The notes: a model not told the origin generated them from the sequence alone. A stretch of 64,000 nt of DNA from Alteromonadales bacterium alter-6D02 (GCA_002835545.1 PIZK01000014.1:124001-188000), one strand, 5' to 3'. Numbered from the stretch's first letter, positions 9,524 through 18,438 are shown. Translations and numbers: made by a program.

Positions 9524-10810
9524 ATGAATCACTTTCAACAACTGATGCAACACAATAGGCAAGGGAAACCAACAGGAATCTATGCCATTTGTTCAGCACA
9601 CCCTTTAGTTATAGAGGCAGCTTTAGAACAAGCTAAAACTGATAATACACCTATACTCATTGAAGCAACCGCTAACCAAGTCAACCAATTTGGCGGTTAT
9701 ACGGGCATGACCCCACAGGACTTCTATCAATATGTTGTTAATATTGCAAAGTCTGTCGAATTTCCCACTCAGGATATCTTTTTAGGTGGCGACCATTTAG
9801 GCCCGGTATGTTGGAAAAATGAAAGTGCTCGCAGCGCGATGGAAAAATCAGCAGAACTCATTAAACACTATATTGCTGCTGGCTTTAAAAAAATTCATTT
9901 AGACTGCAGTATGCCTTGTGCAGATGATACCGTCCCTCTCGCGAATGAAACCATTGCACAACGCGCCGCCGAGTTATGTGCAGTAGCAGAGCATACGGCT
10001 CAAGAAGTCTTCGGGCAGAGTGATATTGTGTACATTATTGGCACTGAAGTCCCGCCGCCCGGTGGTGCCGATCATCAAATAGAGAGCATTGAAGTCACCA
10101 GTCCAGATGATGCAAAGCAAACACTGCTGGAGCACCAACATGCGTTTCATGCACGAAGGTTATATTCCGCTTGGTCACGCGTGATAGGGTTAGTTGTTCA
10201 ACCAGGGGTAGAGTTTGATCATACGTCGATAATTGATTATCAACCACATAAAGCACAAGCACTTAAAGCGATTATCCCACAAGTAGACAACATCGTATTT
10301 GAAGCTCACTCTACTGACTATCAAACACCAGAAAGCTATCAGCAATTGATCCAAGATCACTTTGCGATCCTGAAGGTCGGTCCTCAATTAACCTTCGCCT
10401 TGCGCGAGGCCTTATTTGCATTAAGCAATATTGAAACATACCTTATCGAAGCACCATTCCAGTCTAACCTCAAAGCAGTTTGTGAAAAGCAAATGCTCGA
10501 ACAGCCGGGACATTGGCAACCTTTTTACCAAGTAGATAGTACATTACAACCCCTCTATCGACAATTTAGTTATAGTGACCGAATTCGTTATTACTGGCCA
10601 AATAAACAAATCAATCAGGCAACTGAGCGCTTATTTACTAATTTAGAAAACGTAACAATTCCCCTACCTTTAATCAGCCAATTCATGCCTGAGCAATATC
10701 AAGCAATACGTTCAGGCGTTATTACAAATTCACCTCGAGCATTAGTGAAGGCCAAAATTAAGCAGGTCACGCAAAGCTATGCTCAAGCCTGCTGGAAACA
10801 AAGCGCTTAG
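9524..10810 (+). CDS. agaZ: AgaZ/GatZ/KbaZ-family protein of tagatose-6-phosphate metabolism
   Basis: A 428-residue TIM-barrel protein of the GatZ/KbaZ/AgaZ family. Recognisable parts are GIYAICSAHPLVIEAAL near the start, GGDHLGP, LDCSMPCADD, IGTEVPPPGGA and FEAHSTDYQ. In E. coli these proteins are the non-catalytic partner of the class II aldolase KbaY/GatY. In comparative work on Shewanella GalNAc pathways AgaZ was proposed to act at the tagatose-6-phosphate kinase step. Neither a KbaY-type aldolase nor a PfkB-type kinase is present in this window, so the late steps must be completed by this protein alone or by genes elsewhere. It begins 26 bases after agaR and is followed by agaS after 15 bases, so it belongs to the same operon. 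Confidence 0.88.
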   Translation: MNHFQQLMQHNRQGKPTGIYAICSAHPLVIEAALEQAKTDNTPILIEATANQVNQFGGYTGMTPQDFYQYVVNIAKSVEFPTQDIFLGGDHLGPVCWKNESARSAMEKSAELIKHYIAAGFKKIHLDCSMPCADDTVPLANETIAQRAAELCAVAEHTAQEVFGQSDIVYIIGTEVPPPGGADHQIESIEVTSPDDAKQTLLEHQHAFHARRLYSAWSRVIGLVVQPGVEFDHTSIIDYQPHKAQALKAIIPQVDNIVFEAHSTDYQTPESYQQLIQDHFAILKVGPQLTFALREALFALSNIETYLIEAPFQSNLKAVCEKQMLEQPGHWQPFYQVDSTLQPLYRQFSYSDRIRYYWPNKQINQATERLFTNLENVTIPLPLISQFMPEQYQAIRSGVITNSPRALVKAKIKQVTQSYAQACWKQSA

Positions 10811-10825
10811 CGCTTAGGATAAAAC

Positions 10826-11947
10826 ATGAATACTTATTTAAACCATTCGATCAACGAATTAGACAAAAATAATGCCGTTTGGACAGCAAAAGAGATCCAA
10901 CAACAGCCAGACTCATGGCTAAAGGCCGTCGATATTATTAACACGCAACAAGCAACCATTGATGCATGGCTTAAGCCTTTATTGGCTCAAAGTAAGTTAC
11001 GTATTATCCTCACAGGCGCTGGCACATCAGCGTATGTTGGAGAAACAATTGCCCCTGCATTAACCCAGTCAATGGCTAGACAAGTTGAAGCCATTAGCAC
11101 AACAGATCTTGTTGGTAGCCCGCACCAATATCTGTTAAAAGATACGCCAACATTACTCGTTTCATTTGCACGTTCAGGTAATAGTCCAGAAAGCGTTGCT
11201 GCCGTGAGTATTGCCGATCAACTAGTAGACAACTGCTTTCACTTAATTATCACGTGTAATGAAGACGGGGCGTTAGCTAAGCAATCGGCTATTAAACAGA
11301 ATCAGCTTTGTCTATTAATGCCCGAAGAAACACTCGATAAAAGCTTTGCGATGACCAGTAGTTTTACCTCGATGATGTTAAGTACACTTTACATCTTCGC
11401 TCCTAATAAAGAGCAACTGGCCAACACTATCGCAGCGACTCGTTACTTATTAGAGCATCAACTAGACAATATTAAGCAACAAGCCCATATTCCATTTGAA
11501 CGAATCGCCTTTCTAGGCAGTGGCGCCCTTAAAGGCATAGCAACAGAAGCAGCCTTAAAAATGCTTGAGCTAACCGCAGGCCAAGTTAATTGTTATGCTG
11601 AATCACCACTGGGGTTCCGTCATGGCCCCAAGTCATTAGTCGATTCACACACCATGGTCATTTTATTAGGCAGCAATGACCCATACTGCCAACGATATGA
11701 CAGTGATCTGGCCATTGAATTAAACAATGATAAGAAAACAGAACACCTTTATTACCTAACTGCTCAACAATTACTAGGTGATCAACAGCTAGAAGATGTG
11801 TGGTTGGCATTTCCATTCATCGTTTATTGCCAAATATTGGCGTTTTATAAGTCATTAGTGTTAACTATTACGCCCGATAACCCGTGTCCGAGCGGTGAAG
11901 TTAATCGAGTAGTACAAGGTGTGGTAATACACCCATTGAAGGATTAA
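10826..11947 (+). CDS. agaS: Galactosamine-6-phosphate deaminase/isomerase AgaS (SIS domains)
   Basis: A 373-residue cytosolic enzyme of the AgaS group. It has tandem SIS sugar-phosphate isomerase domains, the first around ILTGAGTSAYVGE and SFARSGNSPES (residues about 60-115), the second around IAFLGSGALKGIATEAALKM and ESPLGFRHGPKS. The latter is the family's catalytic/substrate loop and resembles the isomerase half of GlmS. AgaS converts galactosamine-6-phosphate to tagatose-6-phosphate and ammonia. It has an AGGA ribosome site and overlaps neither neighbour, but only 3 bases separate it from the kinase gene, so the genes are probably translated together. Confidence 0.92.
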   Translation: MNTYLNHSINELDKNNAVWTAKEIQQQPDSWLKAVDIINTQQATIDAWLKPLLAQSKLRIILTGAGTSAYVGETIAPALTQSMARQVEAISTTDLVGSPHQYLLKDTPTLLVSFARSGNSPESVAAVSIADQLVDNCFHLIITCNEDGALAKQSAIKQNQLCLLMPEETLDKSFAMTSSFTSMMLSTLYIFAPNKEQLANTIAATRYLLEHQLDNIKQQAHIPFERIAFLGSGALKGIATEAALKMLELTAGQVNCYAESPLGFRHGPKSLVDSHTMVILLGSNDPYCQRYDSDLAIELNNDKKTEHLYYLTAQQLLGDQQLEDVWLAFPFIVYCQILAFYKSLVLTITPDNPCPSGEVNRVVQGVVIHPLKD

Positions 11948-11950
11948 TCA

Positions 11951-12862
11951 ATGATATATGGTTTAGACATTGGCGGTACAAAAATTGAAATCGCCATCTT
12001 TAATCAGCAGCTAGATCTTCAAGAGCGACGCCGAATTCCTACGCCAAAGATCAGCTATAGCGCATTTATCGACGCACTTGTGACCTTAGTGACTCAAGCT
12101 GATGAAAAATACTGCGTAAAGGGAATTATTGGCATTGGGATGCCCGGTATTATTGATGCTAATGGGCTATCATTATCGGCAAATATTCCTTGTGTTAACA
12201 ACAAGAATGTTGCGCATGATTTGGGTAAACGCTTAGACCGAAAAGTAGCGATTGAAAATGACTGCCGCTGCTTTGCATTATCTGAAGCCGTGGATGGTGC
12301 GGGTAAAAACTATAGCAACGTCTATGGCGCCATTATCGGCACTGGTGCTGCGGGCGGCTTTACAATTAATCAACAACTGTATACCAGCCGCCAAGGTATT
12401 GCTGGTGAGTATGGACATATGCAACTTCCAGCCTCGTTACAGCAGAAATATCAACTGCCAATCAAAGCCTGTGGCTGTGGTCTGCCTAATTGCTTTGAAG
12501 GTTATATCTCAGGCCCGGGCATTCTCTTTTTGCACCAACATTTCGGGGGAGATGCTGTCGATGTACCAACATTAGTGAAACGTTGGCATGAAGGCGATGC
12601 ATTAGCTACTATCACCTTTGAATGTTTTCTCGATATTTTGGGTGCAAGCTTTTCAACCATTGTTATGGCCTACGACCCTGACATCATTGTGATGGGAGGA
12701 GGCATTTCGTTGATAGAGCGAGTCATTGAGCGCCTACCCACTCATATAGAAGCCCATTTGTTCACTAACTTTAATAGCCCACAGGTCATTCAAGCACAGT
12801 TTGGCGATGCTAGTGGTGGCCGCGGCGCAGCGATACTAGCGAGGCAACTTCATGCAGTCTAA
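11951..12862 (+). CDS. agaK: ROK-family N-acetylgalactosamine kinase AgaK
   Basis: A 303-residue sugar kinase. It has the N-terminal phosphate loop YGLDIGGTKIE, the catalytic region IENDCRCFALSEA, and GTGAAGGF for ATP. The ROK zinc signature follows: GEYGHMQ, then CGCGLPNCFEGYISGPG (His plus three Cys). The length is normal for ROK kinases. E. coli brings in GalNAc by a phosphotransferase system, but this locus has a permease (agaP) instead, so a separate kinase is needed to make GalNAc-6-phosphate. This matches the experimentally supported Shewanella AgaK. The 3' end overlaps agaA by 11 bases, indicating translational coupling. ROK specificity cannot be read from sequence alone; context decides it. 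Confidence 0.88.
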   Translation: MIYGLDIGGTKIEIAIFNQQLDLQERRRIPTPKISYSAFIDALVTLVTQADEKYCVKGIIGIGMPGIIDANGLSLSANIPCVNNKNVAHDLGKRLDRKVAIENDCRCFALSEAVDGAGKNYSNVYGAIIGTGAAGGFTINQQLYTSRQGIAGEYGHMQLPASLQQKYQLPIKACGCGLPNCFEGYISGPGILFLHQHFGGDAVDVPTLVKRWHEGDALATITFECFLDILGASFSTIVMAYDPDIIVMGGGISLIERVIERLPTHIEAHLFTNFNSPQVIQAQFGDASGGRGAAILARQLHAV

Positions 12863-14045
12863 TCACTACGCGCTAAAAGCAGCCACAATCGTTGGTGAAG
12901 ATAACAATTACACTGACCATTATCTTGTCATCAAAGCAGGTGTAATTAACGCTATCACAGCATCACTCGATCCCGCGATCCCTTGTATCGATCTAGGTGA
13001 GACAACCCTTGTTCCTGGCTTAATTGATTTACATATTCACGGGCGGCAAGGGTGTGACGTTATGGATGCGACAATGACGTCGATGACAACCATTTCGAAC
13101 TCACTAGCCAGCCATGGAGTAACTGGCTTTTTAGCAACCACCGTGACGAGTTCGTGGCAAGAAACCCTGGATGCTATGAATAATATTGGCCAAGCTTCCC
13201 AGCAAACGATGTCTGGAGCACAGGTTCTTGGTGGTTATAGCGAAGGGTTATTTTTTACTAATGAGCATAAAGGAGCCCATAACGAGCAATACTTTCTTGA
13301 GCTAACCCACCAGCGAATAGACGATTTAATTAACGCTTCAAATCACCACTTGAAGGTGCTCGCTTTAGCGCCAGAGATAGCTAACGCGTGTGAAATGATT
13401 GAATACTTAAATGAAAAAAAAATCAAAGTAATGCTGGGGCATACCGATGCTACTTATGATGAAACACTTGATGCAATCAATGCTGGAGCATGTGGTGGGG
13501 TACATGTTTTTAATGGTATGCGAGGGATCCACCACCGTGAACCCGGTTGTACTGGTGCAGTATTAGTTCATAACACCAATGTTGAAGTCATCGCCGATGG
13601 TATTCATTTACACCCAGCTATCTTAAAAATGATCTGTCAGCTAAAAAAACAGCAACAAATTACACTAATCAGTGATTGTAGTAACGCTGGCGGTTTAGGC
13701 GATGGCCACTATCAACTTGGAAAAACGGCCATCGAAGTTAAAGACGGGGTCGCCCGTACCCAATCAGGCTCTCTTGCAGGCAGCACATTAACCTTAGAAA
13801 AGGCTGTATTTAACCTCTCCAACATGGCAGAAATTGAACTACGTGATGCAATCCATATGGCCAGTTTATCCCCAGCACAATTCTTAGGGATTGATAAAAC
13901 TGTCGGTAGCATCGCGCTTGGCAAGCAAGCGGATCTTGCAATACTCGATCCCCACGGCAAGGTCCAAGCCACCATTATTCAGGGACGCTGTATCTACAAT
14001 GCAGCACAGGAGTCACTTTCCGATCACCTTAACAACATCGCTTAG
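12852..14045 (+). CDS. agaA: N-acetylgalactosamine-6-phosphate deacetylase (NagA-like, AgaA type II)
   Basis: A 397-residue metal-dependent amidohydrolase related to NagA. It removes the acetyl group from GalNAc-6-phosphate. Metal and substrate motifs visible: DLHIHGRQGCDVMD near residue 60, the metal-binding Glu region in the middle (LALAPE), MLGHTDATYDE, HVFNGMRGIHHREPG, and the catalytic Asp in LISDCSNAGG. Length and motif order are those of the family. It overlaps the kinase gene by 11 bases. The substrate (galacto rather than gluco form) is inferred from the operon, which lacks nagB. Confidence 0.9.
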   Translation: MQSNHYALKAATIVGEDNNYTDHYLVIKAGVINAITASLDPAIPCIDLGETTLVPGLIDLHIHGRQGCDVMDATMTSMTTISNSLASHGVTGFLATTVTSSWQETLDAMNNIGQASQQTMSGAQVLGGYSEGLFFTNEHKGAHNEQYFLELTHQRIDDLINASNHHLKVLALAPEIANACEMIEYLNEKKIKVMLGHTDATYDETLDAINAGACGGVHVFNGMRGIHHREPGCTGAVLVHNTNVEVIADGIHLHPAILKMICQLKKQQQITLISDCSNAGGLGDGHYQLGKTAIEVKDGVARTQSGSLAGSTLTLEKAVFNLSNMAEIELRDAIHMASLSPAQFLGIDKTVGSIALGKQADLAILDPHGKVQATIIQGRCIYNAAQESLSDHLNNIA

Positions 14046-14082
14046 CTATATTCCTTCAACATAATAACGATAAGAGGACAAC

Positions 14083-14151
14083 ATGAGAAATTCACTCAAA
14101 CAGCAAGCTATTGCCAAAGCTCAAGGAGGTTATCAATGGAAACAACGTTAA
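14083..14151 (+). CDS. Possible 22-residue leader ORF overlapping agaP
   Basis: A short frame, MRNSLKQQAI through to WKQR, starts at an ATG with a good ribosome site (AGAGGA, 14073-14078) and ends at 14151, 13 bases inside agaP in another frame. The strong agaP ribosome site, AAGGAGG at 14123-14129, lies within it. It could couple translation of the permease to upstream ribosomes. Evidence is only the ribosome site and the overlap. I recognise no family and it may be chance. Confidence 0.35.
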   Translation: MRNSLKQQAIAKAQGGYQWKQR

Positions 14152-15440
14152 CACCTGAATACTCAAAAACATCAACAGTTTGGCCGATGACAATCATTGG
14201 CATATTGTTTTTTATTTTTGGCTTCGTCACTTGGTTAAACGGGTCACTAATCCCGTTTTTAAAAATTATCTGTGACTTATCTACCTTCCAAGCTCTATAT
14301 GTCACACTGGTTTTTTACATCGCCTATACCGTCATGGCACTACCTGCGTCTTGGCTATTATCCAAAATCGGTTATAAAAATGGCATGGCTGTCGGTTTAG
14401 CCATCATGGTAGTTGCCACACTGTTATTTTTACCCGCAGCTTATCAAGCCAACTATCTATTTTTTCTAACGGGCTTGTTCATTTTAGGCACTGGATTAAC
14501 CATATTGCAGACGGCCGCAAATCCGTATTTAGTCATTTTAGGACCCAAAGAAAGTGCAGCGATGCGCATTAGTATCATGGGAATTGTCAACAAAGGTGCT
14601 GGTGTTATTGTTCCATTAGTCTTTAGCGCAGTGATCTTATCAGACATTGGTGATGCCTCAGAGCAAGCACTTTTGGCATTAAACGAACAAGAACTTCAAG
14701 CATTATCAGAACGATTAATTATTCCTTACCTCTATATGGCGGCAGTCTTAACGTTTTTGATAGGCTTAGTGAAGTTTTCGCCGTTGCCTGAAATTACACC
14801 CGAACCGCAACAAGAAAGCGACAATAAATCAGGGATTTTACAATTTCCTCAAGTCATTTTAGGCGCGATTGCTTTATTTGCTTATGTCGGCGTGGAAGTA
14901 ATTGCTGGAGACACCATCGGTCTGTTTGGTTCAAGCTTAGGCGTGGATAACTTTGCGATTCTTACCTCTTATACCATGGCATTTATGGTATTGGGTTATA
15001 TCATAGGTGCAACGTGTATTCCTCGATACTTATCCCAAACGCATGCGTTAATTAGCTCGGCGATTGCGGGGGCGTTGTGTGCTATTGCCGCGGCGATTAG
15101 TGCTGTTGATTCTTCATCAATCAGCCAGTTGTTGTGGGGGTTCACTAGCATCCCAACCATTCCTAATCCGGTCTTTTTTGTCGCATTGATGGGGCTTGCC
15201 CACGCACTAGTTTGGCCATCGATTTGGCCGTTGGCACTCGATGGCCTGGGCCGCTTCACCGCTCAAGGTTCAGCATTGCTGATCATGGGAATTTCAGGAG
15301 GAGCTTTGCTACCGATGGTATATGGTGCACTCGCTGAAATAACAACTGAGCAAAGTGCTTATTGGGTTGCCCTACCCTGCTATTTGTTCATTTTATTCTA
15401 TGCGTTAAAAGGCCATAAAATGCGGCAATGGCGTGCTTAG
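14136..15440 (+). CDS. agaP: MFS sugar permease AgaP (GluP/FucP type)
   Basis: A 434-residue inner-membrane sugar:proton symporter with about twelve hydrophobic segments. The first segment ends in FGFVTWLNGSLIPFLK, the hallmark of the FucP/GluP/NagP group, and TAANPYLVILGP follows the fourth to fifth helices. It has a perfect ribosome site (AAGGAGG, 6 bases before ATG). As the last gene of the rightward operon it would bring free GalNAc (or galactosamine) across the inner membrane for AgaK. The general family is certain; substrate is inferred from the operon. It ends opposite the second agaR, with a hairpin between them. Confidence 0.9.
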   Translation: METTLTPEYSKTSTVWPMTIIGILFFIFGFVTWLNGSLIPFLKIICDLSTFQALYVTLVFYIAYTVMALPASWLLSKIGYKNGMAVGLAIMVVATLLFLPAAYQANYLFFLTGLFILGTGLTILQTAANPYLVILGPKESAAMRISIMGIVNKGAGVIVPLVFSAVILSDIGDASEQALLALNEQELQALSERLIIPYLYMAAVLTFLIGLVKFSPLPEITPEPQQESDNKSGILQFPQVILGAIALFAYVGVEVIAGDTIGLFGSSLGVDNFAILTSYTMAFMVLGYIIGATCIPRYLSQTHALISSAIAGALCAIAAAISAVDSSSISQLLWGFTSIPTIPNPVFFVALMGLAHALVWPSIWPLALDGLGRFTAQGSALLIMGISGGALLPMVYGALAEITTEQSAYWVALPCYLFILFYALKGHKMRQWRA

Positions 15441-15449
15441 AAACACCCG

Positions 15450-15472
15450 GCCACTGATATTCAATCAGTGGC
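15450..15472. terminator. Hairpin between convergent agaP and agaR2
   Basis: A perfect 9-bp stem, GCCACTGAT/ATCAGTGGC, with a 5-base loop. The T-tract is weak on either strand, so termination may be incomplete. It is the only hairpin between the two stop codons. Confidence 0.5.
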
Positions 15473-15497
15473 AATTTCTCTTGCTCACTCCCTGGTA

Positions 15498-16262
15498 TTA
15501 CTCTGCAATAATAATGCGTATACCATAGTTTAATAAGGTTTGAACAATATCATCAGGGATACCATCATCGGTTACTAGGGTGCTTACATCCTGCAAGTCT
15601 AATATTTTATGTACCCCCACAGCATTGAATTTCGATGAGTCAGTCACAACAATGACCTCACGTGCTGCACTACACATTTTGCGGTTAAGCACACATTCCG
15701 CCTCGAAATGGGTTGTAATACCGACATCTAAATCAATGCCATCAACACCTAAAATCACTTTGTTAAAATGATAACGTGATAAGCTCTCTTCAGCTTGACT
15801 ACCATAAAAAGACAGTGACTTTTTACGTAAGGTGCCACCTGTCATTAATACCTGAACACCAAGAGATTTAGTTAAGTTCTGCGCAACATTCAGTCCATTG
15901 GTCATCACAACGAGGTTTTTAAACTCGCCCAAACATAATGCAAGCTCAGCCGTTGTTGTTCCCGAGTCTAAAATGATTGCATCATCTTCCTCAATTAACT
16001 GGCTCGCAGCTAATGCTATTTTCTTTTTGATTTCAGCATGCTCATTATATTTATCATCAATGGATAACTCAGGGCTAATACGATTACATGCAATGGCACC
16101 GCCACGTGTACGTATCAGCAATCCCCGTTGATGTAAAAAATTAAGATCTGAACGGATAGTAACGGCAGACACATTATATTCCGTCACTAAATCACTGACC
16201 GCTACCTTTCCACTTCTGGCGACACTCTTAACAATATGCTGACGCCTTTCAATCGTATTCAT
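15498..16262 (-). CDS. agaR: DeoR-family repressor AgaR (copy 2)
   Basis: A 254-residue paralogue of the AgaR at 8736, with the same layout: helix-turn-helix VTIRSDLNFLHQRGLLIRTRG, then DSGTTTAELA, MTGGTLRKKSLSFYG and VVTDSSKF. Much of the effector domain is identical between the two. An upstream in-frame ATG at 16277 would add five residues, but the start at 16262 (MNTIERR) aligns with copy 1 (MNTIKRR) and is chosen. It is transcribed toward agaP from its own promoter region, 16263-16565, where I find no CTTTC half-site. It could split duties with copy 1, for example different effectors or different arms of the locus. Confidence 0.85.
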   Translation of the reverse strand: MNTIERRQHIVKSVARSGKVAVSDLVTEYNVSAVTIRSDLNFLHQRGLLIRTRGGAIACNRISPELSIDDKYNEHAEIKKKIALAASQLIEEDDAIILDSGTTTAELALCLGEFKNLVVMTNGLNVAQNLTKSLGVQVLMTGGTLRKKSLSFYGSQAEESLSRYHFNKVILGVDGIDLDVGITTHFEAECVLNRKMCSAAREVIVVTDSSKFNAVGVHKILDLQDVSTLVTDDGIPDDIVQTLLNYGIRIIIAE

Positions 16263-16565
16263 GGCCGTAACATCCATCCCTTATGTTTCTCTAACACTGT
16301 CAATTATTTACGGTATTTTACGTAACATGATAGCGCTTTGGTATCTCTTTGAGGTTAATTTTTTAATAGGCCAACACTTAAACATGCATTCTACGGGAAT
16401 GGAGAGAAGCAACGTGCACTTCAGTGCCTCTACAATACAAGAGATATAACGCCACCGCCTTAATAAACCTTAATTTCTCCCCTTCAAGGTCAACACAAAA
16501 CCCCCATCGACTGGGCTAAAATGAACAATTAATCACCATTTAGCTAAATTACTTGATTAATAAGG

Positions 16566-16594
16566 ATGACGAGCCGAAAAAAAATGCTTATACT
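16566..16594 (+). promoter_or_regulatory. Predicted promoter of the tRNA gene
   Basis: ATGACG (16566-16571), 17-bp spacer, TATACT (16589-16594), followed by a GC-rich discriminator (CGCCGC) typical of stable-RNA promoters under growth-rate control. The transcript start would be about 30 bases before the tRNA. The rest of 16263-16565 holds only the unmarked agaR2 promoter region. Confidence 0.6.
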
Positions 16595-16631
16595 TATCGC
16601 CGCTTAGACAGCTCTGTCTAAACACCTAAAT

Positions 16632-16708
16632 GGCCCCTTAGCTCAGTTGGTTAGAGCATACGACTCATAATCGTCAGGTCCCGTGTTCGAGTCACGGAGG
16701 GGCCACCA
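16632..16708 (+). tRNA. tRNA-Ile2 with CAU anticodon (reads AUA after lysidine modification)
   Basis: 77 bases including an encoded CCA. The cloverleaf is complete: acceptor GGCCCCT/AGGGGCC, D stem GCTC/GAGC, T stem CCGTG/CACGG with loop TTCGAGT. Anticodon CAT is at 16666-16668. A CAU anticodon could mean elongator Met, but the GGCCCCT acceptor stem and the nearby rpoD match E. coli ileX, so tRNA-Ile2 is preferred. The outermost pair of the anticodon stem (27-43) is a T-C mismatch, where E. coli has a G-U pair. Annotation pipelines may label it tRNA-Met. Confidence 0.9.
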
Positions 16709-17180
16709 TTTATCCCTACAAGTCTTTTACTATTAATACATTCAAAATTCTTTACACTCTCAAGGTTTATTATTGCTTATTTCACTTACCTGTAAGTTAG
16801 CTTAATACGTTCTTGTGTTAACTAAAGTAGCCCAAGCAATATAAGCATATTTTTGTTATAACACTTTTTGCTTTACGTCGGCTCATAAACTCGTTTAATA
16901 CCTGTCATGTTTCTACCCGCCACACCTTCCTGCGGTTCTAACATTTCATTAATCTCTCCTTTGAGAACATTAACTTTGTGCTGAATAAATAATTTTTCAT
17001 ACCATTTTATTTGTGTGATTTTAACTTTTTACATCAATGAGATTAGAGCAGTACGAGATACCTTTCCTATTGTAATATATACATAAAAACAAAAACTTGT
17101 AATATGAAAACGTATTACTTATATTGCTAGGTACTTCGATATAATCAGTTAATATTTTTCAATGTTCACAAGGATGCGGC
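16709..17180. other. AT-rich intergenic stretch with no recognised gene
   Basis: About 470 bases after the tRNA. I see no ORF with a credible ribosome site, no strong hairpin and no repeat shared with the rest of the window. It presumably contains the promoter for the gene at 17239. Confidence 0.5.
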
Positions 17181-17246
17181 ATGTTAGTTAGTTGGCAAAG
17201 AGTGTTTCAATCGTACGACTCCCACAGGGAGGAATGTCATGTCTAA
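17181..17246 (+). CDS. Possible 21-residue leader ORF overlapping the next gene
   Basis: ATG at 17181 has AAGGA eight to ten bases upstream and opens a short frame (MLVSWQRVF through ECHV). It stops at 17246, 8 bases inside the next gene. The next gene's own ribosome site, GGGAGGA, lies within it. This is the same arrangement as the short ORF ahead of agaP. There is no recognised family. Confidence 0.35.
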   Translation: MLVSWQRVFQSYDSHREECHV

Positions 17247-18402
17247 GTGGCTAGTTTCAATCATGGCATTCACCATCATTTGCATTACGTTACTCTTCAT
17301 TAATGATGAACAAAGCTCAGAAAAGACGACCAATGTTAGTGTGCAGCCCTTAGTGGTAACGAGTGAAACACTTCCCAAGATTGCTATTCAGGAGGTTGTA
17401 AAAAAATCAGCAGACGCAAAAATAATTGACAATCGCAGACCCCTTGAGATTGTTGAAGGTCAAGAGGAACACTACATTGTCGAATGTGAACCTGAACTTT
17501 TGCCTGAACTTTTACCTGAAACAAAGCAAGAAGGGCAAATACGTCAATCGTATGTACAGTCTTTGAGCAGCTCGTCACTGCCATCGAAACAGCTCGCCTA
17601 TGCCTTATTCTCAGTTCCACCAGATGATAAATCACGACTCGATCTGTTGTCATCGTTTAATGGTCGCTTCCCACACAATAGCATTGTACTCATGGAGATG
17701 ATCAATTTATGCACAGCTTCGTTAACACATCCTGCTTGCAACCAAACTTTACTTGAAAATGCGACTGATATTGACGGTAACAATGGTGCGCTATGGTATC
17801 AAATCGCTAATTATCATGCGGCAAGCGGAAATGAGTTGGCGACGTTAAATGCAATGCGTGAAGTCACAAAGTCAACTCACTTCAATGAACGCTTCTTTAG
17901 CGATATCGAAGTATATATGCAGGCACTAAAAGGAAGCGGAGTTGGAAACCACATTAGTAATCGAAGTACGGCAATCGGGATCAATGCGGCGAAGCCCATG
18001 AACGTTTCAGCTATTGTAAAATTTTGTCGTCAGAAAGAGAGTTACGATGATATAACAGCTAACCTTTGCTTAGAATTAGGTCAACTATTAGAAGTGCAAG
18101 CGAAAACATTATTCAACTCACACATCGGCATTGCCTTACAAGATTTTGTTCATTTGGCCGAACACAATGAAGATGCACTTAAGGACAATAAGCATAAAAA
18201 GGATAAGCTCCGCAAGGAGGCATTCACCAAGCAGTTTGACAAAGCGATGACATTGACCTGGCTTGATGAAAACCTTTACTGGTACTTGGTCAAGGTCCGT
18301 GAACGTTTCGGTGAAAAAGAAGCTGCAAATTTATTAGTCAAGGAAGCAATATCACGTTCACAAAGAGAAGATTATGACCCTTGCCCTACCACAAATCGCT
18401 AG
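17239..18402 (+). CDS. Hypothetical membrane-anchored periplasmic protein
   Basis: A 387-residue protein I do not recognise. One hydrophobic N-terminal segment (residues 4-21) without a clear cleavage site suggests an anchor, leaving the rest in the periplasm. A short tandem repeat, PELLPELLPE, occurs near residue 90. The rest is mostly helical; residues about 180-215 (ALWYQIANYHAASGNELATL) look like one tetratricopeptide-type helix pair. Paired Cys residues occur at several places. The ATG at 17239 has a strong ribosome site (GGGAGGA). A terminator follows at 18439, so it is probably a single-gene unit, with a convergent diguanylate cyclase downstream. No function is proposed. Confidence 0.75.
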   Translation: MSKWLVSIMAFTIICITLLFINDEQSSEKTTNVSVQPLVVTSETLPKIAIQEVVKKSADAKIIDNRRPLEIVEGQEEHYIVECEPELLPELLPETKQEGQIRQSYVQSLSSSSLPSKQLAYALFSVPPDDKSRLDLLSSFNGRFPHNSIVLMEMINLCTASLTHPACNQTLLENATDIDGNNGALWYQIANYHAASGNELATLNAMREVTKSTHFNERFFSDIEVYMQALKGSGVGNHISNRSTAIGINAAKPMNVSAIVKFCRQKESYDDITANLCLELGQLLEVQAKTLFNSHIGIALQDFVHLAEHNEDALKDNKHKKDKLRKEAFTKQFDKAMTLTWLDENLYWYLVKVRERFGEKEAANLLVKEAISRSQREDYDPCPTTNR

Positions 18403-18438
18403 AGTGAGTTGTTAAGGGTGATCAATGGTACTGGGCTA

